64,000 nt of DNA from Macrostomum hystrix (GCA_950097015.1 CATNEN010000012.1:117501-181500), one strand, 5' to 3'; positions 24,701-36,599 are shown, numbered from the stretch's first letter. A program made the numbers and translations. Notes: generated by a model not told the origin, from the sequence alone.

Positions 24701-25581
24701 TCTGCGCACACATTGGACACTCTGCGCACACATTGGACACTCTGCACACACATTGGACACTCTGCACACACATTTGACACTCTGCCCACACATTGGACAC
24801 TCTGCACACACATTGGACACTCTGCGCACACATTGGACACTCTGCACACACATTGGACACTCTGCACGCACATTGGACACTCTGCACACACATTGGACAC
24901 TCTGCACACACATTGGACACTCTGCACACACATTGGACACTCTGCGCACACATTGGACACTCTGCGCACACATTGGACACTCTGCGCACACATTGGACAC
25001 TCTGCACACACATTGGACACTCTGCACACACATTGGACACTCTGCACACACATTGGACACTCTGCACACACATTGGACACTTAGTAGACACCCCGCTACT
25101 TAGTAGACACCCCGCTACTTAGTAGACACCCTGCTACTTAGTAGACACCCCGCTACTTAGTAGACACCCCGCTACTTAGTAGACACCCCGCCACTCAGTA
25201 ATTAGAAGACACCCGAACACTCATGATTGTCCAGATGACCTGCTGGAGCTGAAGCACAAGTGTCACTGCCGTAAGCTGTGTGAGCAACGGATTCGCCTCA
25301 AACAACGCCGGAATCGCCGTAAAAAGGACAGGCAAGCTTCCGAATTCTCTGCCGCCAAACCGACTTCATCGTCGACCATGGAGTCTCGACAGGAGAAGCG
25401 TCGACAGCGACGACTTCTAGAAAGAAATGGCGCCAAGACCATAAAGCGCCGTCTTCGGCAGCGTCGGCGTCGTGAACGTCGCCGCCGACTGCGCCGCCGC
25501 AGGAAGCAGTGCCAGGCGGAGTGTCGCCTGGAATGTCGCGCTAAGCCAAAGAGCTGTGATGACTCCCCGGCATCGCCCTGA
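21761..25581 (+). CDS. Secreted WIF-domain protein with arginine-rich tail
   Basis: Five exons: 21761-21911, 22739-22926, 23414-23516, 23653-23799 and 25235-25581 (311 aa, all phases consistent). Residues 1-17 form a signal peptide (LLGLLLLVTAGAA). Residues 18 to about 196 match the WIF fold: ELNVWF first strand, IVADGHLL, SFTLHW, QYKFVSLQS, the paired cysteines in LQCSNR and KACLAT, and GVAEFEI between them. WIF domains bind Wnt lipid-modified ligands (WIF1) or act in the Ryk receptor. The single tail exon replaces the EGF repeats of WIF1 with about 115 residues dominated by Arg/Lys, two cysteine clusters (HKCHCRKLC, ECRLEC) and a short acidic end. It probably binds heparan sulfate, but that is inference. 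There is no membrane segment. Introns 1, 2 and 4 carry minisatellites, and the last spans 23.8-25.2 kb. AATAAA at about 25948 may serve polyadenylation. Confidence 0.85.
21975..22490. repeat. 46-bp tandem repeat in WIF intron 1
   Basis: About 10 units sharing CTTAGTTCTCGCCTCCCTG. Units vary in whether they contain one or two TGAAATA segments. Confidence 0.92.
22975..23290. repeat. 17-bp CT-rich minisatellite in WIF intron 2
   Basis: About 19 units of CTCCCTCTCTCTCTAAC with TATC variants. Confidence 0.93.
23832..25080. repeat. 20-bp minisatellite (CACTCTGCACACACATTGGA) in WIF intron 4
   Basis: About 62 almost identical units in exact 20-bp register. Variation is limited mainly to GCACA/GCGCA and TTGGA/TTGTA/TAGGA. 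Long frames on both strands here are artefacts. Confidence 0.97.
25081..25200. repeat. 19-bp tandem repeat (CTTAGTAGACACCCCGCTA)
   Basis: Six units abutting the 20-bp array, ending about 35 bp before the last WIF exon. Confidence 0.92.
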
Positions 25582-26660
25582 CTGATCGCTGACTGATGAC
25601 CTGGATGAAAATAACTGGAAGAGCTCGAGGCCGTTACGCAACCGAGATCCATGAAATTCACTTTCTGAATTTATTTGGTCGCGTTTTTTCACCGATTAGT
25701 TAATAGAATTCGGGTCGTTTCAGAAACACGAAATTTCACAAACGAATTTTCGGATTTTTTTCAGTCTACAAAGTTTGTAAAGGCTGCCTCATCTCCAGTT
25801 CCTTTTATTGATTCAGAAACTTCACGAATTCGGAAGCGACCCTAAAAGTTATTCCCATGAAGAAACTATTTAAGGCATCAGGCAAGGTAGCTAATTTTGG
25901 TGTAGATATTTTTAGAATAATGCTTCGGCTGATTGGATTCATTCTGGAATAAAAATTTCTTGAGTTTATCAACTTAGTTTTTCTTTCTTTCTTTCTATCG
26001 GTACCTAGCCGATGATGAAAGGACAAAGGACGATTTAGCATGTGCTTTTGACATTGTTAACAAAACGCTTTAAAATACATAATCGATATAATAAAAATAA
26101 CAATGAAACATGTTTCCTAATGCTTTTGAAACAGTGCTTCGCAATTTGAGCATCAAAGCTTGATCGGCAACTATTACCAACTGAGCTTTATCTAAGCAGG
26201 GACTATACTCAAACATGCAAAGTTCTGAAGCTGTTTGATAACCAATACTTTCTTTAAGTGGCTAGTTAGGAAAACAACAATTACAGTGCAGGAGCACCTG
26301 AAAAAGCTCAGAAGCACCTGAAGAAGAATTGTGCTAGTTGTAATATTAAATTTTATAATGCAACAACTGCTTGGCGAAAGGATTTTACTCACTTGATCTA
26401 ATATATAGTAATCTGTGGGCTATATTTTTTGTCACCCAAAGGGTACGGGGTGCCTAATCTCATCCGCAATGCTAATTTGAACACTTCAAGCTCTGCACTA
26501 GAAACCGGTCTGCGTTCCTTCAGACAGGTAAACTGAGAAGGCAGTTGAGATAGAGAGCAATACTAGGTAGCTAATGGATAGGACAGGGTGAGTGCGTGTT
26601 TGTTCTCATCGGGGGTGGGTGCCGCTGTACGGGGCTACTCTTGCCTCTCAATTTGAAGGC
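25582..26660. other. 3' flank of the WIF gene and intergenic sequence
   Basis: Contains an AATAAA at about 25948 and no supported coding exon. Confidence 0.4.
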
Positions 26661-26669
26661 CGAATTAAG

Positions 26670-26677
26670 TATAAATA
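26670..26677 (+). promoter_or_regulatory. TATA box of the shootin-like gene
   Basis: A perfect TATAAATA lies about 160 bp upstream of the chosen ATG at 26830. Transcription would start near 26700. Confidence 0.55.
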
Positions 26678-26829
26678 GAACTCACAGAAGAGACAACTCC
26701 ACACTGGAGCGATAGAAGAGAAAACTTATAAGCACTGACTAATGCGAAGCAAATTATTAAGCTCTGGTGCTTTCCTGTCGCACAATTTCTCCCGTCTAAG
26801 AAATCATTGAGCGGATACAAAGAGGCGAA

Positions 26830-29800
26830 ATGTCAGGGCTTTTCAGTGAGTTTGCCGCCTGATTTTGTGCAATTAGAGAGTTAATTAATCAATTCCCTTG
26901 TTTCTTTAATTTAGATATTGTCAACAGTTTCAGGCTATCACAATTCCAGATTTATTCAATTTTATTAGTTGCTCATTTTATTAGACATTTCTTAAAGTAC
27001 ATACTCGTACTCGTAAACATACTCGTATTTCTTAGAAATCCAGAGTTATTAGAATCCAGACTTATTCGTATGGACATTGATTTCCTAGAATTCAAGATTT
27101 CTAAAAAGTCAATGTTTTTTTAAATCCCAGATTTCTTAGAATTCTTTATTTCTTAGAATTCAAGGTTTTTTAATTCCAAATTTCTTAGAATTCCATATTT
27201 ATTAAAATTACGAATTTCTGATAAATCCAGGTTTCTTAGAATTCCAGATTTTTTTGGCGCGCCTAAATCTATCATTGCAGCTCGAAGGCCTAGTAAGCCC
27301 TGTTCGAATTGCGAAACGTTGGCGGCTAATGTGGAAGAGCTCAAGCAGACACTAAAGAAAAGTAATGGGCACTCTTTCGTATTTTTTTTACTCATTCGAT
27401 TAGGCTTAGTGTCTGAATTTAAGAGGGGCAGCCGCAGAGTGAAGGCCTGTTGTGTCGCCAAATGATAATAGGTCTGCGGCCTTAGTCAGCCAGAAAGAAT
27501 TTTTTAATTGTGTTTTTTTTTAGTAACACTTACATATTTTTAAAAAAATTCCAGCTTACGATGAGTTTCAAAAGAGTCAGACCGAGTTTAGACAACAGGT
27601 GAGTGAGTTGAATTGATTCTTTTCTTCGGGTGTGCTTTTAATCGACGATAAAAATCTACGATTGGTACTATTTACCAGCGGGGGGTCGGTGGCAGGGCGG
27701 TTAACGCGTTTGCCTCTCGCACCAAGGTCCCTGAGTTCGATTCCGCGGCGAGGCCACATTTATTTGGGGCGCAGCCGCGGAGAGAAGGCTTGGGGGCTTG
27801 TCGTGCAATTTACGCCATTGACGGCCAACCTCCAAGGCGCAGGGAAGTGTACACTGCCTGACGATGAGAAAGTCAGAGCGGATGTACACAGCTGTGTGAA
27901 CGTATGCCTGTGTACGTGTCTGTGTGCGTGTGTGCTCAGGAGTCAGCGGAATGGGCAGAATTGCCTCCTCACTGGCTGCGTGTCTAGTGTCACCAAATGA
28001 TGTGCCACTGCCCGCAGTTCTCCTGCAATTATTATTATTATATACAATTTACCTGCTGCCGTTGTGTCTTTCAGATTGAATCTATGAAGCTGGAATTAAA
28101 AGTGAAGCAGGCGGAGCTGAAGACCCGGGATCAGCGTGAGTAAACATTTTCAAGCAGTCGTTTGTCTATGACCGTAACCAGAAGTGAATAATGGGAATCC
28201 TTTTTACCCTAGTAGCTCACTATAATATGCTTCTAAGAAGCAAGGATTTATTGTTGCACGCTTCAACTGTCTATGGGTAAGAGGCTCCAGTGCCAGTCTG
28301 GCTCTAGTCTGAGTAAACAAAAGCCGACAGTACTCAGGGGGCTGGCTGCTCAGTTTAGGATCCTTGTTTAACTGAGCAGTATTCACAGGATGCTATCTAT
28401 CCATGCTGCTCTATTGTTCATTGGGCGAAGGTGAGTGAGTGATGGTCAACAATACTGAGGTGTGTTTGAGAATTGTTGCTCGAAGACAGATAGGAAAATG
28501 AATTCCGTATTCACATGCGTCTTTGCCACAAACAGAATAGCAAACTCTCTTTTGTGCGTGGCTGTGTATTGCTATTGCCTGGGACTGTGTTGAAGGCAGT
28601 AAGAAAACAAAAATAATATTCTATTTCATTTGAATTGTGTGAAACAGTGCAATATTAGGGATCCATTATCCACGGACCACTGTAGTAGAACTGTAGTATG
28701 ACTGTACTAGAATGGTCCTAACTATTAAAAGGGACATTTCAGCTTAAATTGACATTGCGACGTTGAATGTCAGCTTCAAGAGTGACATCGTGAGAGTAAA
28801 AGTCAGCATTGAGAGTGACATTGCGAGGGGGTGTCATTGTCGAGAGTAAATTGTGAGGGAAATGATAGTATTGAACATGCCGCATTCTTCACTTCCTCGC
28901 AGAGGCGGAGCTGGAGCGTGGCAGAGCAGCCGGGCTCAGGCAGCAGCTGAAAATCAGCCGCATCTACCAGCAGGTGGCGGTCAGCACGTGCGCAGATCTC
29001 GAGAGAGAGAAGCGGGAACTGCGCACCCGAAGCTGCATGATCGTGGACAAGTTGCTGTCCATGCCTGGCCAAGTCGGAGTCGCAGCCTCCGCTCTTGTCG
29101 ACTCTGGCGGCGTTGACGATGGTCTCCTATCCCCGTCTTTGATAAATGTCATTGAGGAGCTAATTGGCGACGATGACGCTGATCAGGACGACTGTTCACC
29201 GACCGGCGGCAATGAAAGCCCCGTGCGTCGACGCAAGCCGTCGCTCCCAACGGAGCCTCAACTGACTGAGCACATGCTGCAGGTGGTTCGACAGAGCTTC
29301 GTCGAGAACTGCCAGAGCAAGGAACCGAAGAGAAATAACAGAAATGAGGAGGAAGACGATAATTTCAGCCTTGAAGTTCCAACTAAGCAGCAGCAAGAGC
29401 AAGAACAAGATGAGGTCTATGAGGTCTTTGATCAAGAATCGCCGAAACCGAAGCCAACTCAATCGGAGTCTGAGCAGCAGCAGCTTCACCTAGAGGATGA
29501 AGAAAATGATGTCTATGAGGAAGCAGAAATCTCGTTGACTGAAGCGTCGCCGGAACCGAAGCCAAGGCTGTCGGAGTCACAGCAGCAGCAGCCAGAGGAA
29601 GAGCCGCAAAAGGAAGAACAAGATGAGGTATTTGAGAAAGCCGAAATCTCAGTGACTGAAGCGTCGCCGAAACCGAAGCCAAGGCTGTCGGAGTCACAGC
29701 AGCAGCAGCAGTCAAAGCCGCCGAAGCTACCAAAGCCAATTCTAAGACAGGCATCAAGGAGGCAGGCGGGCGGAGAACGCAAAGACCTCAGCCTGGTACC

Positions 29801-31237
29801 GGAGTCCGAAGAAGAGACGGACAGGCTGGGAGAGAATGAGGCGACTATCCACTTGGGCGAGGAAAATCAGGAAGAGAATGCAGACATCCGAATCGAGCTG
29901 GCAACCAACAATACAGAGCAGCTGGAAAATGTGAGCATGCTCCAAACTTTAATAATAATAGTAATAATAATAATAATTGCAGGAGGGCTGCGGGCAATGG
30001 CACATCATTTGGTGACACTAGACCCGCAACCAGCGAGGAGGCAATTCTGCCCATTCCGCTGACTGCTGAGCACACAAGCACACAGATACCGTACGCAGGC
30101 ACACGCTCACACAGGTGAATATATCCGCCCTGACTTTCTCATCGTCAGGCAGTGTGCACTTACCTGTGCCTTGGAGGTTGGCCGTCAAGGGCGTAAATTG
30201 CACGACAAGACCCCAAGCCTTCTCTCCGTGGCTGCGCCCCAAATAAATGTGGCCTCGCCGCGGAATCGAACCCAGGGACGTTGGGTGCGAGAGGCAAACG
30301 CGTTAACCGCCCTGCCACCGACCCCCTGCTTCAAGCCTTTTTCCGCGTAAACCCATATATGCATTCATGTTTTTGGTTTCCACGAAATACTTCCAGATTG
30401 GCACCATAGACGACATGCTAGAGGCTCTGCGTCAGGCTTCGCAGACGGCGATCCAACGTGAATGCGGCTGCGACAGACAGCTGGACCTAGCCGTGACTGC
30501 CTTGCTGCGGGTGAAGCGCGGTAAGCCTATAGATTGAGGCGGCGCAAACATGCTACCAATGCCTGCTTGTGCGCATCTGCTTGTTCTTTGTAACTCGAAA
30601 AAACCATATTATTTTGTAGACGCGGAGGAGCACAAACGGCAGCTCAGAGATCTTGATGACCAGATCAACGAGCTGAAAATCAAAGCCTCCCGTCCGCCGC
30701 CTCCGCCGATCGCACCGCCGCCGCCGCCGCCGCCGACGCCGCCGCCAACGCCGTCGTTCCTGAATAAATACAATATTGGAAAGAAAAATCGAAATCGTAA
30801 GCAGGATTTCTTTGAGTTGAGCTACTCTTACTCTTGGAGCTTGTTCTAATCCTATGCACTGTCACTGACCCCCGGGCAGTTCTATTCTATGAACCCCGCG
30901 ATTTTCTGTGAATAAATATTATTTACGATTTCATTGAATAGAAGCATTTTACTCAATACGCGCAGAGCTCGCCAAAGTCTCTTCCTTCGACGAAACTCTA
31001 ATCGAGAGCCTGAAAAACGAGCTGAAAGCGAAACTGAGCGGCGGCTGCAAGGTCCTCCGCCCGACTGTCCCGCGTCACACGCCGCCCTCCGCCGTCGCAA
31101 CCACCGCTGCCGCCGGCGGTGACTCCGAGGTTGACGAGCAGCTGAAGAAGCGAATGGCTAAGATCCGGCATCGGCTGTCGTCCTACCGGCCCGCTCCGGT
31201 GGATGAGCCGCGTGCCATCTTCATGGACCGACTCTAG
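26830..31237 (+). CDS. Coiled-coil, acidic, proline-rich protein (possibly shootin-like)
   Basis: Eight exons: 26830-26845, 27281-27361, 27555-27598, 28075-28135, 28903-29930, 30397-30520, 30620-30796 and 30966-31237. Phases agree throughout and give 600 aa. The first coding exon is only 16 nt (MSGLF). Residues 15-135 are a predicted coiled coil rich in E/K/Q/L. Residues 237-337 hold imperfect repeats of the type AEIS-TEASP-PKPRLSESQQQ in a very acidic region. Residues 477-497 are poly-proline, followed by a helix with a WH2-like end (residues 522-543, KLSGGCKVLRP), then a basic helix. Vertebrate shootin-1, an actin-clutch protein of similar length, also has coiled coils, a proline run and an IKKGVHLRP motif. 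The resemblance is in layout and a short motif, so the name is tentative. SINEs occupy introns 3 and 5. Confidence 0.72.
27683..28043 (+). mobile_element. tRNA-derived SINE, copy 1
   Basis: Near full length. The head GGTGGCAGGGCGGTTAACGC resembles a Pol III A box and GAGTTCGATTCC a B box. The body includes GGCTTGGGGGCTTGTCGTGC, and the tail is TTATTATTATTA. ATTTACC on both sides may be a short target duplication. It lies in intron 3 of the shootin-like gene. Confidence 0.82.
29951..30327 (-). mobile_element. tRNA-derived SINE, copy 2 (reverse)
   Basis: Full-length copy with (AAT)n on the plus strand as its 3' tail. It sits 20 bp downstream of the exon 5 donor of the shootin-like gene. Confidence 0.82.
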
Positions 31238-31329
31238 ACCTAAAACCGCAAGCAGTGCTTTGATTGGTTCGCTGTTCTTACTGACTTCTATTTGTAATAG
31301 GGATGTTTCGATAGTTTTCAACAGCTTTT

Positions 31330-31560
31330 ATCGAATCCGGATTGGCTAGCTCTCAAAATCTTCTATCCGATCCTGATTGGCCAGCTCTCAAAATCTTCTA
31401 TCCGATCCTGATTGGCCAGCTCTCAAAAACTTCTATCCAATCCTGATTGGCCAGCTCTCAAAAACTTCTATCCAATCCTGATTGGCCAGCTCTCAAAATC
31501 TTCTATCCAATCCTGATTGGCCAGCTCTCAAAAACTTCTATCCAATCCTGATTGGCCGGC
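31330..31560. repeat. 35-bp tandem repeat carrying CCAAT boxes
   Basis: About 6.5 units containing CCTGATTGGCCAGCTCTC (inverted CCAAT), starting just 3' of the shootin-like gene. Confidence 0.92.
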
Positions 31561-32040
31561 TATGAAATGAACTTGCAAATGGCATGTTTCTGATGAATGT
31601 TTTAAAACATTTGCTTCATGTTGAAGGTTTTTCAAACACAAATTCTTGTTTGCATATACGTGCGTAAATTAATTTTTTCCTAATCAAGCAAGCCAACGAG
31701 TGTGCCTTTTGCATGCAGTGCTGACATTCCTAAAAAACTCAATAAAAAGCAGCTTTTGCCTTTTTGGCTTCTACGCTCGTACGTTTTTATCTTTGATAAA
31801 AAATTATTTTCCAAAAACGAATTATCCACGTTTATTGAACTTAAACACATATTTTTCGATACCTGAGCAGATAACTTTGTAAATTCCAATCCCAATCAAT
31901 TCATATGAAAAAGTACTTTTACAATTCCCACTTCATTTCTACTTGACGCGATTTCGTTTTCAAGACTTTTGTACTCTTGCACTTCTGGTTCCATGTACTT
32001 TGCATGTTCGCTTTTAATTTTTATTCTATAATATCCCACA

Positions 32041-32405
32041 TACTTCACATACACATGCTTCACATAGACATGCTTCACATACACATACTTCACATACACA
32101 TGCTTCACATACACATACTTCACATACACATACTTCACATACACATACTTCACATACACATACTTCACATACACATACTTCACATACACATACTTCACAT
32201 ACATATACTTCACATACACATACTTCACATACACATACTTCACATACACATACTTCACATACATATACTTCACATACACATACTTCACATACACATACTT
32301 CACATACACATACTTCACATACACATACTTCACATACACATACTTCACATACACATACTTCACATACACATACTTCACATACACATACTTCACATACACA
32401 TGCTT
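32041..32405. repeat. 15-bp minisatellite (TACTTCACATACACA)
   Basis: About 24 very uniform units. Confidence 0.95.
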
Positions 32406-32817
32406 CAAACATGAAGTAAGCATGCTTTATCAGACAAAAGTTTTAAATTTAAAGACGACAATATATATATTTACTCTGCACTAGTGAAGCTCAGTTTATT
32501 ATTGCACACAAAAATTGCCTAAATAACCGAAATGCTTTGTTCCTTGTGAATATCGGAAAGCGAGTACAACTCCAACCGGCCGTTACAAATGAAGAGAGTT
32601 AAATTAGAATAATAAAGCAGGCTGTAACTAATGCCGTCATGATAAGTTAAGCAACAGGAAAATGCACCCTAAGCAAACAGAAACAAAACTTATCGTTGGC
32701 CTATAGCTTTACAGATTCTGAGCAAATCTCCCATAGCCTAGTACGCGTCTACGGAATGCTTTAGAAAACTCCAAAGTGATTCAGGGAAATGGGGATATAG
32801 AATGAAGAGTTTTCGCC

Positions 32818-35800
32818 TCAAATTTTCTTCTTTCCTTTAAAAGACTTCGTGGCTTCTTTATTGTTCGCTTCCTCTCCCATCTCCTGCAACTTTGGTCGCC
32901 TGCCAACCTGAAAGTGCAGTAACAAGGCCGAGTCCTTGGCAACCAGTCGCATCATGTCCAAGGACAGGTAGGACCAGGCGTCTCGAGTCTCATTGAAGGC
33001 TGTGACCAAGCCGAAGCGAATGCTGGGCATGATGAGGCTGGCTTGACGTGCCAGTTGAAAGTCGACGCTGCCAGGCGAATAGACTGGCTTCTTCTGGCTA
33101 GAGTGGAAAAACCTCACCAACTGCTTGGCCTGCAACAGGGTGTGCAACAGGCAGTCAGTCAGGCGTTCAATTATAGCGGCGTGCTGATCTCGCCGACTTT
33201 CCAACACTTTGTGCACTTCGACGTGGGCGAATCGTCGCCTACCGGTGCGCACCCGCCGCAGCAGGGCGTCGATTGCGTCCTGCTCCCTGCAGGCCAAGTT
33301 CAGCAGGCAGTTCGCGATGTTGCGCTGGTCACGTGCTCTTCGGGAAAGCAACACTTGGTTTAATTAGCGTTTAACCTGGCTCAATTTTCCTAAATAGTTC
33401 CAAATTAGCTAATCTTATACTTTAAAACTGCGTGCCTGGTCAATGAAAATTAGGACTCGTGCCGCTCAGGATCCTCATTGGGATCTGTATAATCTCACAG
33501 TCAGGATCCTCATTGGGATCTGTATAATCTCACAGTCAGGATCCTCATTGGGATCTGTATAATCTCACAGTCAGGATCCTCATTGGGATCAGAAGACCCA
33601 GGACAGGTTGCGAACTACCAACCTGGGATCCTGAAGTTTCAGTTCTTCGGCATTGAAAAAGAATTTCGCCCGGATGTAGACTTCGAAAGCTTGGATGCAC
33701 TGCGCCAGACTGCGCTTTCGTTCCAATGCGAACAACAGAATGCGAAGCGGCTCTGAGCAATACCAGTCACTCACATTTAGCTTAGATTTCTTCCCACTCG
33801 AATTGGAGGCCTGCGAAAAAAAATTTTTTGACCTTTGCTTATTTGAACGCCAAGGCAAAGCCTAAAGGGATCTTGTAAGGGATTTCCTAGAAAGACCACG
33901 TGATATCTCAAATACCCAGAGGGTCGGTGACAGGGCGGTTAACGCGTTTGCCTCTCGCAATAAGGTCCCTGAGCTCGATTCCGCGGCGAGACCACATTCA
34001 TTTGGGGCGCAGCCGCGGAGAGAAGGCTTGGGGGCTTGTCGTGCAATTTACGCCCTTGAGGGCCAACCTCCAAGGCACAGTGAGAGTGTACACTGCCTGA
34101 CGATGAGAGAGATTGTGTCTGTGGCCACAGCCCTCCTGCCAAAAATAATATTATGAGTAATAATAATGAGAAGATGGTTCTGAGCACCCACACACACACC
34201 AGACACGTGCGCTGGAGCACATGGCAGAGTGCATCACTTCACTGGTGAACGAACTGTGGAAAATCACTCACTGGGCCTTCACCCGACTGCCTTACCCATC
34301 AGTGCATCGACGAACAATGGAACCTTTGCTAGAAGGTTGGACGCGATAATTGAAAATGATTCGAAAGGCAACCAGTCCTACTGAATCACCTGTTGAATCC
34401 TGGCGTTGTTATTCCGATTGTCCTTGGTCTTCGGATCCATCGCCGCCTGCATCATCAGCTGCGGATTGACGCCGTCGACCTCAGCTTGCCGTTTTAGCTC
34501 TTTCACAGCCTGCAATGTCACCTTCAGCTGCTTATATTGGTCATACTGGTCAGCCAGATCCAGTAGGTTGGGCACGCCAATCATCCGGAGATCCGGCGAC
34601 AGGTGCTCAACGTCGATTAGGCCGAAAGGCGTTGGCGTCGCGTTGTTCCGGTGAGAAATTACGAGCGACAAAGGCAGGCGAGAACTGCGATACTCTGTAG
34701 ACCCAATGACGCTGGCCACGAGCCGGTGGATGGGATAGAATGATCTGCTGGCCAGCATGTGCAGGGCAATGTCCAGCCAATCGCGGAAATACAACGCCCG
34801 ACGCTCGTATCGCCGTCTGATGGGCAGCGCCATCGCTTCACCAGACTGCCAGCCAGCTGCCAACAGAGGCGAAATCGCGGTGAAGAACTCGCGCCGAATC
34901 GCCACTAGGAAGGCTGGGAAGGCATGAAAGTCGCCGTCATTCAGGCTCATGATGTGGGAAGCGTACTGAACCTCGTTGGCATCTGCGATGCCCTGTCCGT
35001 CTGTCTCGGTCAGGCTTAGCAGCAGTTCAGTGACTTCCCTCTGGAACAGTGGGACATGAGAAATTCGAGATTATTTCAATTGCTTTTCAATGCTTTCGCA
35101 CTACTATGAGTAATAGATCTCTTATTGTGCAAGTATAAATTCTCAGATATCACGACAAAATTAGCGTTTGCTCACACTGCCCTGGAATTTCACGCACATG
35201 GGGTGTAAATACACTGCCCTGGAATTTCACGCACATGGGGTGTAAATACACTGCCCTGGAATTTCACGCACATGGGGTGTAAATACACTGCCCTGGAATT
35301 TCACGCACATGGGGTGTAAATACACTGCCCTGGAATTTCACGCACATGGGGTGTAAATACACTGCCCTGGAATTTCACGCACATGACCTTACATGTTAGC
35401 AGCGAATGGTTTGAATAGTTAAAAAAGCTCGATTGCATACTCACAGCTCTCATGTACAGACTGATGCCCAAAGCCGTGAGGTACAGCACGCACTTGCAGT
35501 GATACATAGGCGAGTCCATCTTGCCTTCCTTGAAGTACAACGCAGGATCGTCCAACACTTGAAAATATTTTCCGCGCAGGAAGTCTGGTGAGATTTCAAA
35601 TTTGCGTCGGACCGCATCGGAGTCGTTGGCCCGTATGCGGCTGATAAGCCAGAGGTTACTGGGATGCAGATGGTGCAGGAACCGGGGCACAGTGTAGTAG
35701 TAACAAGTGTTCAGTGAGTTCAGTGGGTCCAGAAACGCTGGTGGATTTGGTGCCTTGACCTTCTGTAAGCGCTCCTTCATGTTTTCATAACAAAAAATTG

Positions 35801-35885
35801 GGCAAACTGATTCTATAAACTCATGTTTCAGTCTCATCTTATGCAGCTCAAAATTATATCTGATTGCACGTACCCCACTTGCCAT
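32818..35885 (-). CDS. Uncharacterised multi-exon protein, 599 aa
   Basis: Four exons in transcription order: 35885-35445, 35040-34390, 33810-33623 and 33337-32818. Phases are 0, 0, 2 and consistent. I do not recognise the family. The chain is mostly alpha-helical in character, with cysteine- and aromatic-rich N-terminal helices (CPIFCYENM, CYYYTVPRFLHHLH), a central segment with SLNDGDFHAFPAF, and a lysine-rich end (KSFKGKKKI). No signal peptide or clear membrane span is seen. The ATG at 35885 has an in-frame stop 21 bases upstream, but that TAG also forms a possible acceptor (ATAATTAG), so more 5' exons may exist. Intron 1 holds a 37-bp repeat and intron 2 a SINE. It is convergent with the shootin-like gene. 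Confidence 0.72.
33467..33598. repeat. 35-bp tandem repeat
   Basis: About 3.7 units of CAGGATCCTCATTGGGATCT plus TATAATCTCACAG, in the last intron of the 599-aa gene. Confidence 0.92.
33921..34170 (+). mobile_element. tRNA-derived SINE, copy 3 (internally deleted)
   Basis: The head and body match copy 1 but the central TG-rich part is missing. It ends with an (AAT)-type tail and lies in an intron of the 599-aa gene. Confidence 0.78.
35177..35384. repeat. 37-bp tandem repeat
   Basis: 5.6 near-identical units containing CCTGGAATTTCACGCACATG, in intron 1 of the 599-aa gene. Confidence 0.94.
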
Positions 35886-35984
35886 AGAGTTATCATTTCC
35901 TAAACTCTAATTATAGCATCCGTTTACGGATAATTACTTATCAAGTTTTCTCACACACAACATGTAATACGGATTGAAAGACTG

Positions 35985-36575
35985 AAGGGAATGACTGAAG
36001 CAGTGAGGGACTGATGGGAAATGACTGAAGCAGTGAGGGACTGATGGGAAATGACTGAAGCAGTGAGGGACTGATGGGAAATGACTGAAGCAGTGAGGGA
36101 CTGATGGGAAATGACTGAAGCAGTGAGGGACTGATGGGAAATGACTGAAGCAGTGAAAGACTGATGGGAAATGACTGAAGCAGTGAAAGACTGATGGTAA
36201 ATGACTGAAGCAGTGAGGGACTGAAGGGAAATGACTGAAGCAGTGAAAGACTGATGGGAAATGACTGAAGCAGTGAAAGACTGATGGGAAATGACTGAAG
36301 CAGTGAAAGACTGATGGGAAATGACTGAAGCAGTGAAAGACTGATGGGAAATGACTGAAGCAGTGAGGGACTGATGGGAAATGACTGAAGCAGTGAAAGA
36401 CTGATGGGAAATGACTGAAGCAGTGAGGGACTGATGGGAAATTACTGAAGCAGTGAGGGACTGATGGGAAATGACTGAAGCAGTGAGGGACTGATGGGAA
36501 ATGACTGAAGCAGTGAGGGACTGATGGGAAATGACTAAGCATTGGAGAATGAACTGATGGGAAATGACTGAAGCA
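35985..36575. repeat. 30-bp minisatellite
   Basis: About 20 units of GGGAAATGACTGAAGCAGTG plus AGGGACTGAT, with GAAAGACT variants. It lies immediately upstream of the 599-aa gene. Confidence 0.95.
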
Positions 36576-36599
36576 GTGAATAATTAACTGAAGGCAATA

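Larger units (their letters stand above)
31238..32817. other. Convergent intergenic region
   Basis: Lies between the 3' ends of the plus-strand shootin-like gene and the minus-strand gene at 32818. AATAAA at about 31740 could end the former. Two tandem repeats fill much of it. Confidence 0.5.

Noticed and set aside
23815-25103. Cys/Val/His-rich frames of 236-421 codons on both strands
   Set aside because: Translations of the 20-bp minisatellite inside a WIF intron.
31896-32423. Val-Lys-Tyr or Cys-Glu-Val repeat proteins
   Set aside because: 15-bp minisatellite translated in alternative frames.
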